Source of the DNA: Pristionchus mayeri
Taxonomy: Eukaryota > Nematoda > Chromadorea > Rhabditida > Neodiplogasteridae
Direction: 5' to 3'
DNA: 64,000 nucleotides
NCBI GenBank assembly: GCA_036245805.1
Contig: BTRK01000003.1
Location: forward strand, 8,804,001-8,868,000
Of the stretch, positions 1-8,000 are shown one piece after another. The position numbers and the translations under genes were made by a program. The notes under the pieces were generated by a model. The model was not told where the DNA came from. It saw only the letters and a list, made by a program, of their open reading frames with translations, and did not search any database. The stretch's first letter is position 1. Each line of letters starts with the position of its first letter.

Positions 1-181
1 GGACATTTTTTGAATCAATTTCGGGTATGTATCAAGTGAATACCTGTAAATGATGCAATACTGCTCAATGCACCCAATTGGTATGGGAAACCCTAATCAG
101 TTGACGAGGTCCATCAAGTCGTAATCCTTTATCCCGACAAGTATCATGATGGAGACGTCCTCACATTTCAAGCATTCTAAT

Positions 182-282
182 TGAAGGCCCGCGTGAACGG
201 GCAATGCGTTGGTTTATCGATTCCTGACCAACAGTGTCAGGCCAGTAGTCAGTGCGTTGGCGGTTCGACCTGTTTGAACAAC
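182..282 (+). CDS. Cysteine-rich exon, EB-module-like (partial gene)
   Basis: From about 193 the frame reads VNGQCVGLS and then four more cysteines in the spacing C-x5-C-x5-C within QCQASSQCVGGSTCLNN. It ends exactly at a strong donor (GTAAGT at 283). Alternating short Cys loops with GG and NG turns are typical of nematode EB or lustrin-type extracellular modules, where the cysteines form disulfides in secreted or membrane proteins. The 5' boundary is unclear: the frame is open only back to about 181 and the expected upstream Cys is an Arg codon. No following exon could be identified, so this is either an exon of a gene extending out of view or a remnant. Confidence 0.4.
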
Positions 283-949
283 GTAAGTTCTTTACTAATT
301 CGTATCACATTCCTATCAATGAACTGAGCTTTTGCATTGTTTTTGAACACCCTGACGAAAGAGTGGATCATATATAGAATTGATATATTCGAAAAGAATT
401 TCAAAATTGCAGTGAGATTCTCGGAAACTTTCTGATTGGGATGGACCTATCCAAACCCACATCGCAAAATCGGAGAAATGTGGAAATGAGATACATTGCA
501 GGTGTGCACGTGTCCCTCAGGTAGTACGTCGATGAATGGATATTGTGTGCCTTCGTAATCACAATTTTTCCCTCTCGATTGCCAGTTTGAATGAACGAAT
601 ACGTTGGAATACACACAATTGCCAAAGTTAATAGAATGCCAATAAGTCTAAGGCAACTTTTATGCAAAGTACATGTATCACGTCGTTTTTGCTCAGCACG
701 GTTACTATACTATATCAAAGTTTATAATGTGCACGAAATAATAACGCGTCGGGCCTGGTCCGTAGAATCTTCTCGTCAGAGCGTAGCTCATCGATAGCCG
801 AGCATTGCCGTACCGCAGAGCACCCTTCTCGTTGACGGTGAACTGCACGAGATATGTTGTGTCAATTCTTGAAGTTAGCTAGGCAAAAAGGTTTTGCTCG
901 TCCTACGTCAGCGTATTACCACGGACAACAGGCAATGTTAATCAAAATG
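283..949. other. No gene identified
   Basis: Starts as the intron after the 282 donor. A minus-strand open frame at 401-667 begins with a hydrophobic run (LIGILLTLAIVCIPTYS) that resembles a signal peptide or membrane segment. It has no in-frame ATG in a good context and no homology I recognise, so it is not called as a gene. Confidence 0.3.
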
Positions 950-2087
950 TTATAATTTACTCACTCCAGATGACTTTCCCACTTTCCATCCGCCGCCCTC
1001 CACTTCCTTCAGACCAATCAGTGCATTGAATCGCTCCCTGAAAAGCTTATGTAGAAGTCACTACTGGATTGTATATTCCATAACCATGTCTGGTGTTACT
1101 ACGTTAATTTTGTAGTTTACCTCAGTGTTGGAAGAATGCGCATTATGACCATCTGGTTGGTATCGCTCTGCGATACAATCTGTAAATATTTCCATCAATG
1201 GAATAAGTGTTTTCGAGTATGTAAATTATGCAGTAGTAACTGAATCAAAAACGTTAACAGTCCACAAATGTTCACGACCGAATGCACAACTTTATTCACC
1301 TTGACATCCTCCAGCAGGATTCTCTCATCCTCGATCTTGGCTGGAATCAGCAATTGCTCGTGCCTTTTTCGAACCAACTCCAGGAAATCTTGCTCTGGCA
1401 ACCCATTTTCGGACTCCTAGAATTCAACGATAATTCTTGAGCACATTATATCGAACTTGATGTGGGTTAAGATGATCAATGTATACTGCGACACATACAT
1501 AATCTTGTTTGAAGGAAATATGAGTGATAAAAAACATACCCAAATGCCTCTAAAGCCAGACAACCAGATGGCTTCGATGGACGAGAGTCTGGGAAGTGCA
1601 CGCAATGTAGACGTAGATAAAAGTGAATCCTCCATGTGGAGAGTGATTGCCTGAAAAGAACACATTGATTTAGTTCTTACTGTGGAAACTAAGTGATTCG
1701 TCAATTTAGTCACCTTGCTTTCATATCGTCGTACGAAGTTGAGAAGTCTGAAATTTACAATTGTTCCAAAAATAAGTAATTATAAAAAGGTAAAGGTGCT
1801 TCCACATCAAGCGATTTTACAGTCGAAACGACTACGCTAGGTGGGGCAGTCCGGTGAGGCCGGCTGCAGGATAGGACTACATATCCCTGCTGTCCAAAGT
1901 GCTTCTAGGGTACGTTAAAGTAATTATAGTAATTAATAATAATAATTAATAATACAAATAAGTAATTAATGGCATATATTTGCCTCGGATCCGCTTCGCT
2001 TCCTCGTATTGTTGCACAAATCTCATCGAAATCACAGTCGACCAAAATCTCCTCGATTTTCTCAAATGGAAACAAACCGCAGTTTAT
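950..2087 (-). CDS. F-box-associated family protein, C-terminal exons
   Basis: Minus-strand exons, 5' to 3', with acceptor and donor dinucleotides present: 2087 down to about 1965 (donor uncertain), 1747-1714, 1650-1540, 1416-1300, 1179-1121, and 1037-950 ending in TAA. Phases agree across the last four junctions (0, 0, 0, 2). The protein has the look of the nematode F-box-associated (FTH/DUF38-like) C-terminal half: LLNFVRRYESK, then STLRALPRLSSIEAI, then PEQDFLELVRKRHEQ, then MVIMRILPTLRERF. These align in order with exons of the plus-strand F-box gene at 3583-6913 (for example RALPRLSSIEAI against LAIPQIKRLRIS), which is the main evidence that it is coding. Such proteins are usually substrate adaptors of SCF ubiquitin ligases, with this half binding the target. 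No F-box was found upstream, so the gene may be 5'-incomplete or a fragment. Confidence 0.55.
1784..1916 (-). repeat. SINE-like dispersed repeat, 5'-truncated copy
   Basis: Reverse complement of this stretch matches 5237-5372 over about 130 bp with scattered changes. Shared landmarks are CTAGAAGCACTTTGG, CGGCCTCACCG, CACCTAGCGTAGTCG, ATCGCTTGATGTGG and a final CTTTACCTTTTT. It lies in an intron of the minus-strand F-box-like gene, in the sense orientation. The first 60 bp of the copy at 5177 are missing here. Confidence 0.75.
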
Positions 2088-2169
2088 CTGAAATTCATCA
2101 TAACAATAGTGTTTTAATTTATTCCCAAACCATAGACAAGTGCAATTGCTTTGCATGGAATCGCGTTAG

Positions 2170-2536
2170 CCGTCCAACTCATCTGCCTTGAGCGGATGTT
2201 TGAGTAGCAACCCATTGCCGAATCGGACCTCGAGGCGTTCCTAGAAACATTTTTTTGTGTAAAATTTAATTGAAAAACTTTCTTCAGATCGAATTTTTTT
2301 CCCCACCTCATTTCGTTCCTGGGCGTAGTTGAATCCCGGAGGTGCGCATTCAACCGTGTCGCTTCGTTGTTCAGCATAAAATTTCAAAAGTGAAATATTG
2401 CAAATTGAAAGCAGTAGTGTAAAAAATATCACTAAGTGAACAAATATTTTACCGTTTTCAAATCGGGTGATCCAATAATTATACTGTCCACTTCTACAAG
2501 AGGAAGCTCGGTCAAGGAGGGATCGGGGAGGGACAT
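2170..2536 (-). CDS. Possible coding exons, gene unknown
   Basis: Three minus-strand pieces look coding. 2536-2453 starts at ATG right after a TTTCCTTCAG acceptor, encodes 28 residues (MSLPDPSLTELPLVEV...) and ends at a GTAAAA donor. The stretch near 2380-2307 (FYAEQRSDTVECAPPG...) ends at a GTGGGG donor but has no clear acceptor. 2241-2170 starts after a TTTCTAG acceptor, reads ERLEVRFGNGLLLKHPLK and stops at TAA. They could be the N-terminal part of the gene at 950-2087 or the end of a separate gene. I recognise no domain. Confidence 0.3.
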
Positions 2537-3182
2537 CTGAAGGAAATATGGATAACTTGGATAAACAATACGAATATCTTCACAACCAATCAAGTGCCCT
2601 TCAGCGGAAGAACAGATTCGTAAACATTTCAAGCGGGGTGAGGGTACAAACTATGCACGCAATTCAAACGATGCGCTTTAGTAGTGGCTAGAATTTTGCA
2701 GAAACCAGAAATAATGTGTTTTGGGCTACTACCTTGAGAAGGATGCATTCACGAAAATTAACAAACGAGCACTAAAAAACATAAGGAAAAGGAAAGAGCA
2801 TGTGTCCGCTTTCGCACATGACAACCGCGATTTATTGCGCTATAGCCAGAGCGCAGAGACGGAGGAGAGTAGAGAAGTCATGAGCCATTGCAAGCAGGGC
2901 GAGGTAGAGAAAAAGAGAAAACAGAGAGCGAAGAGATCGTGTGTTCAAAGGCGGTATTGCACCACTAAACGTAATGGAAATTCGAATGTTTGCACGTAAT
3001 ATTTTCAATAACCCGATAAATCATTTTTTCGCCTAGAATTTCCGATAGTATATCAATTGATAATACTACATAGAAATATCAGCATCATTATGAGTCATGC
3101 CGCGTTACGGATTGAGACTTTTACTCACCTCTCTCACTGTGTGCAATTTCTCATTTTTCTCTAACAAATAGCGAGATAGTAC
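2537..3182. other. Intergenic or upstream region, no gene supported
   Basis: Lies between divergent genes. The plus-strand open frame at 2721-2999 is rich in Lys, Arg and Glu because of a purine-rich stretch (2860-2950) and has no splice or homology support. Promoters for both neighbours would be expected between here and 3583, but no motif could be assigned. Confidence 0.3.
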
Positions 3183-3195
3183 GATTATCGAGAGG

Positions 3196-3415
3196 TGAGC
3201 ACTAGTGATCGAAAGTCGTCTCGTGCTCTCCTCATTTCATGTGTTGTCTCACCGTTCTGACATAGCGCCAATTTGTCATCACTAGTGAGCACTAGTGATG
3301 CCAAAACGGCGCGCGCCCTCCTCGTTTCACACGTTCTCTCGCCCTGTCTGACCGGCGAGAGAGCGTGTGAAACGAGGAGAGCTCGCGCCGTTTTGGCATC
3401 ACTAGTGAGCACGAA
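3196..3415. repeat. Palindromic repeat (ACTAGTGATGCC family), compound copy
   Basis: 3285-3408 is a near-perfect hairpin. The left arm runs CACTAGTGATGCCAAAACGG, then GCGCGCCCTCCTCG and TTTCACACG. The right arm is its reverse complement, with CTGTCTGACCGG in the loop. A diverged half copy at 3196-3285 precedes it, so the whole is a nested or tandem arrangement. Related copies occur at 6652-6759 and 18371-18440 (and in the duplicated cassettes). No coding capacity; it behaves like a small non-autonomous transposon (MITE) or foldback family. Confidence 0.85.
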
Positions 3416-3582
3416 AGTCGTTTGCGCCTCCCCTCCTTTTTATCACTTTTAATGCACGCATCTCTCAAGTACTCGCGCGAGACTTTAGGATTTTAAATTG
3501 TATTTGTGATCTTGCCTAGCATGGAGTTGTTTAACTGTATTGTTTTGACTTTTCAGTTTTTCTATCACTTCTTGGGCCTGAA

Positions 3583-3674
3583 ATGGAGTTCCTTGCTCTG
3601 CCTAACGTCGTTCACCGTGCGATCATGGAGAGGGTTGAACTGGAGGATCGACTCACGCTCAGACTCACGTGCAG
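3583..3674 (+). CDS. F-box-encoding first exon
   Basis: Thirty codons plus two bases from ATG 3583 to the donor GTCGGT at 3675. Joining to the acceptor AG at 3830-3831 restores an Arg codon and continues the frame as ALRKLVAESRAYSARGSIRL. This is the usual run-on of nematode F-boxes (TCR, then LRKLVAES). The open frame through the intron instead reaches a stop at once, which supports the splice. Confidence 0.75.
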
Positions 3675-6600
3675 GTCGGTCTGTTTGCGAACAGACTGAT
3701 GTTTCGCTACCATTTTTCGTGCCTTATCATGCTCCTGAAACAAGGAACGAAAATGAAAACGGGAAAAACCACAGGTAAAGAAGATATAAGAGATGTGTGA
3801 AATTATTCAAAATATGATTTGTAAAATTGAGGGCGTTGCGGAAGCTCGTGGCAGAGTCGAGAGCATACTCGGCTAGAGGAAGTATCAGACTCGACACGAA
3901 ACAATTCGTGCCCGAGAGATCCGATGACGTGAGGACGTTTATTGAGAATTGTGGAATGTCGTGTACTAATAGATTTAGATTATTTTGCTAACAAGTCTTG
4001 ATACATATGATTTGTTTCATCAAAATACGATACAGCAATGATTTTATCGAGCAATTATCTGTCTCACTCAATTCGAAATGCTCTCTCGTCATTTTTTCTG
4101 AGAGAGCATACCACTCGTTTCGCATAAGAATCGAATAAACGTTGGCACGTTCGAAAAGTCGAAAATGAAGTAAACCTATTTGTCGATACTCCATAGTGTC
4201 CCTCACATGGTAGCGGAGAGCTTTTTCATGAATTTTCATCTTCGACAATGTGAGACGTCGTCAAAAATTTTCGACGCTTAAGTGCTAACTTTGAGGGGCA
4301 TAGATCCCTCCAGAGTGGGGTTAGCGAGCAGTTCAAAAAGGCAATCAACGCCAAATTTCAAGGAGAATGCGCTTGTCAGAACCGCGGGTCCAAAAACTTA
4401 TTAGCATTTTTGCTAATCGAGTTAAAGTATTGATTTTATCGACACGCGTGATACACAATACGGTGGAAATGGATCACTGTTAACCGTCGTGTTTCTCTCT
4501 CACAAGTGTCATCCGTGGGGGGCAAGGGAGGGCTGCCAGAGGGGACGGTTAATAGTTTCATCCGTCTCTAACCTGCCCTGAACCCGTTGATCCCTTTCGG
4601 CCACCCTAATGCACAATGAAGATAGTTAGACCATTGATCAGATTATCGGAAATCGTTTTATCCTCTAATTGCAAAAAAATCGGATGAGAACTATGACGTC
4701 ATGCCGCCTTTGGCATTTCAAAAGCGGCATGACGTCATAGTTCTCATCGAACGCAGTACCCGTTTCAGGTGTCGATACTAGTGCAGATTGCCGAATATAA
4801 AAGGATGAGATGGGTCGAGGTCAGTGAGGAAGGATTGATACAGTTTCATGCGATGAGTCGCAACATCTTCACCGGCATCTCGTTCGGATACTTCATGTTC
4901 GACCTTCGTGATGTGAGTTTGATACAACTTCAAATGGTAAAATATGTTACGGATGAGAGCCAAATATTTTCACATTTGGTTCCCACACTATCAAAGCGTC
5001 TGCTAAGTACTATGGAAAGGTATTAGTGTATGTTCTCATCTCGCTTGTTCTCATGTGTCAACTAATGACCTGTTAGTTCTCATGGCAATGCCATCAGATT
5101 TAAATTCGAGCGATCGGATATCTTCGTTATCTAGTGAATTGAAATTAGGTTTATACAGTTTCGTGACCCTCTGAACAGACCAAGCCCTCTATCCCTCTGG
5201 GATCGGTAAATTGGTAGTGACCTCGGTCGCGAAATGTAACGTTCTCTAGAAGCACTTTGGGCAGAAGGGATACGTAGCACTAGCAGTAATCGGCCTCACC
5301 GCAATACACCACCTAGCGTAGTCGTCTATGACTGTAGCATCGCTTGATGTGGCTGCACCTTTACCTTTTTTTACCCTCTGAACTGTATACACCGAATTGC
5401 AAGTCTCAAGCTCAACGGGGAACGGAAATACGCGATTGCGGTAATTCAAATATGATGTCATTTTCATGAGAACGGAGATTACAGTAATAGAGAACTACAG
5501 TAATCTTGCAGCTCGATGATGCACCTTTTGTCGTTGATTTCATCCGTAACCTCGTAAACAATTTCAAAATCGAAGACATCCGATTCCAAGTGGAATCACA
5601 ACCGATACTTGACAAGTGAGCTTCCGAACGATACATTCCGTGTTCAAGTCAATACATTGAGAGCACTGCAAATCCTGGCGAAATATCCAGACAGCGAGTG
5701 CACTATGCACCTCTGGTTTCTACCCGAAACAGATCAACTACTTGCCATTCCACAGATCAAACGCTTGAGAATATCAGATATACCGGTAATTTTTCCACCG
5801 GATCTTCCTTCACTCATTCATTTATTTAGTTAGGGTTAGGATGCAATAAAAATGAGGGCGTGCAAGAAACGGATGTCCGTCGATAGGTTCGGATTCCTTG
5901 CACATATCTCAACCGGTAAATATGTGAGAGAGTGTGCGCAATGAAGATACAGTTGCCCGAATTACAAATTGTACCTTCAAAGTGTGATGACTACACTTCC
6001 GTGAAAGTGCGCACATTGTAGAGGATATGTCCTGCCTAGCCATCGCTACCTCCAACATACCTTGTTTCCTTGTTAACTTACCTTACTTACCTTGCTACTT
6101 ACTTTAACTTACCTTGTTAGTCATCGCTACCTTCAACATGCGCTTTCAGGATGGGCGTCGAGACATGTTCGAGGTGTTCGTAATGCTGCTCAAAAGCAAC
6201 TCCTTGACGTATTTTGATATTGAAATGGAACTGACAACTGCGAAGTTGAGACAAGTCATGCAGGCAATATTTTGTATCGTTATCTGATATTATCGTTCAT
6301 AATTCGTAAGGTACCGTAGCTTCATTTCACACTCTTGATCGGTCGATAGAGGGTGCGAAATGAACGGTGACCAGAATTATAATTTTCACTTATCTCATCT
6401 AATAGTAAATACATATTTTAGATGCTCTCATGCGAAAATCGCAAAAGGAGAGTACAATTCACAGTTAATCACGATTCGATGATCAGAAGTCTTGGTGGAT
6501 TCGGAATTGACCAATCGACCAAAGTTGGCCACATTTGTGATGAGGTATCAACTCTATTTTTTTTTAAATTTTCACTTTATCATTTCACCTTACATATTTT

Positions 6601-6913
6601 CATAATATTCTGTTCAAAAAAATAAATCCTTAATACAATTCACATTGAATTCTAGTGTTGCCAGTTATGTCCTCACTTCGTGTGATCTTTCACCGCTCGG
6701 ACAGTGTGTGAGAGCTGTGAACGAGGAAGAAAGGACACCTCGATTTTGGTAAAACTAGTATATTTGCAGCTCGAAGTCGTTCTCGTGTGGACTGACTCGA
6801 GTCTGATGCAGCTCCGCTATAGACGATGCTTGATCGAGATTTCTCGACTCGATTGGATGGTAAGCAGAATCGTCAATGTGGACATTGAAAATTGTGATGC
6901 AAACGGGCGGTAG
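3583..6913 (+). CDS. F-box protein with F-box-associated C-terminal domain
   Basis: Proposed exons: 3583-3674, 3832 to about 3950, 4769-4912, 5512-5785, 6150-6263, 6422-6544 and 6770-6913 (TAG). Phases match at every junction that could be checked. Exon 1 encodes the F-box (LPNVVHRAIMERVELEDRL, then LTLRLTCR), the segment that binds Skp1 in SCF ubiquitin ligases. Later exons carry the nematode F-box-associated region (LRALQILAKYPDS, LLAIPQIKRLRISDIP, VQFTVNHDSMIRSLGGFGID), presumed to bind the substrate. The start at 3583 gives the usual short lead before the F-box. Two oddities: exon 4 has a one-base frameshift near 5610, and exon 2 has no good donor before its stop. The gene may therefore be a recent pseudogene, or the assembly has an error. 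It lies divergent to a paralogue at 950-2087. Confidence 0.7.
4683..4748. repeat. 66-bp perfect-arm palindrome (MITE-like)
   Basis: Two 25-bp arms, GATGAGAACTATGACGTCAT plus GCCGC and its exact reverse complement, flank a 16-bp loop. It sits in an intron of the F-box gene, 20 bp before the acceptor at 4767-4768. A diverged relative is at 13144-13207. Confidence 0.9.
5177..5372 (+). repeat. SINE-like element flanked by 11-bp direct repeats
   Basis: The 11-mer ACCCTCTGAAC occurs exactly at 5166-5176 and 5373-5383 and brackets 196 bp whose 3' end is CTTTACC followed by seven T. The last 130 bp match the copy at 1784-1916. Flanking duplication of this length, a T-run at the 3' end and a 5'-truncated sibling are what a retroposed short element (SINE) would show. 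I could not find convincing Pol III A and B boxes, so the origin is open. Confidence 0.6.
5512..5785 (+). pseudogene. Frameshifted exon of the F-box gene
   Basis: From the acceptor at 5510-5511 the frame reads LDDAPFVVDFIRNLVNNFKI and onward to a TGA at 5617-5619. From about 5611 the next frame (+1) reads SELPNDTFRVQVNTLRALQI and continues to a donor at 5786. Both halves are clearly parts of one F-box-associated domain, so a one-base gain or two-base loss lies near 5608-5617. An intron here would be about 33 bp and is unlikely. Confidence 0.65.
6264..6421 (+). other. Probable GC-AG intron in the F-box gene
   Basis: The exon 6150-6263 has 38 codons and ends CAG before GCAATA. The only nearby GT donor (6274) gives phase 1, which does not fit the phase 0 of the next exon at 6422. 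The GC donor gives phase 0 on both sides, and the exon then ends at the same alignment position as its paralogous exon 1416-1300. It also holds an imperfect hairpin (6311-6334 with 6349-6371). Confidence 0.5.
6311..6371. repeat. Short imperfect inverted repeat
   Basis: Arms GTACCGTAGCTTCATTTCAC (plus ACTC) and GAGGGTGCGAAATGAACGGT (plus GAC) pair around a 14-base loop with a few mismatches. It is intronic, 50 bp before an acceptor, and probably a decayed palindromic element. Confidence 0.6.
6652..6759. repeat. Diverged palindromic repeat (ACTAGTGATGCC family)
   Basis: Starts CTAGTGTTGCCAGTT and ends with GGTAAAACTAG, with TCCTCACTTCG, TGTGATCTTTC and CGGACAGTGTGTGAG inside. The order matches the hairpin at 3285-3408 with many substitutions. 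Its right end lies 10 bp before the acceptor of the last F-box exon (6768-6769). Confidence 0.6.
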
Positions 6914-7415
6914 CCAATACAAATGTGGAAGTTATTGCACACATTTTGCTTAGTATCATCTTGGTACGTGAATATGATAAATATGTTGCTCAATATGTAG
7001 CTTATGCAGAGTGATCGGTACTGCTGAGATCGAAAATACAAACAAATGAGGAGCAACTCTCCTCATATCGCACACTCTCGCCGGTTAGAGAAAGCGAGAG
7101 AACAAGGAACTTGGAGAGAGTCAGACGATTCCTGAGAGGCGTATGAATATATTTGAAATTATGCTAAATATACGGTATTTTCGTATGAGGGAAACGATTC
7201 AGCGTGACTGTACATTCTTCACCTTCCAACATGAAAGGAGATAGATCGTAAAAGGACATTACATTCGCTTAATGTAATGCTCAAAAGGCACAAAATCGAA
7301 GATACATACGCTCCTTCGGGCATTGGTTTCAACAAGGAAGAGCGATGCTTGTCTTCCTTCTTTTTCAATCATTTATTGGAGTCGTTGTCATCAAGGTGTC
7401 TACTGTTTATTTCAG

Positions 7416-7983
7416 CATTTCGTTGTTTTCTGAGTATGTGGATCTTATGGTTGGCAAATCGGGACAACGTAGCGAGACCGCTACGCCTTCCCTTCTTTGC
7501 AAATTCGACGATTGGGAGGCGTAGCGCTCTCACGACGTTGCCTTAAATTGATAACAGTTTCGAATATTTCAGCGAGCGTAGCAAAAGTGAAGTGTGAATC
7601 TCTTCCGTATCGGGCGCTTTTTGAGAATGGAAACTGCTACTTTGCGGTGTCTACAAAGGTTCGATAATTAGCAGGTTAAAACATTCTGGAACGATCTCTT
7701 CATCCCACCCACTCATTAGGCCAGTTGAGAGAAGCGAGAGCGAATAGGGTATTTTAACAAATTATTTGTTGAGGTTTCCATCGGGGAAGCTTCCAGGGTG
7801 TGCACCTCCGCTCTTCTTGGTGCGGTGACGGAAACATCTAGCAAATCGAAGAGTGTTCTCGAAAGGCTGTACATTGATGTTCGTTAAACTTTGACCAGTT
7901 TTTCACTGAAAACCGCGTTCAGCCGAATGATTACCACGCCGATACGAAAAGTGACCAATCGAAAGGAGTTGTGTGCAGATATG
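7416..7983 (+). CDS. Multi-exon gene fragment, family not recognised
   Basis: Four stretches bounded by splice signals look coding: from 7416 (after TTTCAG; SEYVDLMVGKSGQRSET...), 7573-7658 (after ATATTTCAG; KVKCESLPYRALFENGNCYF), from 7774 (ASRVCTSALLGAVTETSS...), and 7923-7983 (ends at a strong GTAAGT donor). Some could belong to another F-box-associated protein, since they lie directly downstream of one, but no motif decides it. Phases between them could not all be reconciled, so the gene may be degenerate. The 2.9-kb foldback begins 17 bp inside the intron after the last donor. Confidence 0.3.
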
Positions 7984-8000
7984 GTAAGTGTCTCAACCAG

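Noticed and set aside
3185..3412. 75-residue minus-strand frame
   Set aside because: It is the translated hairpin repeat (SDAKTARALLVSHALS occurs again in the cassette).
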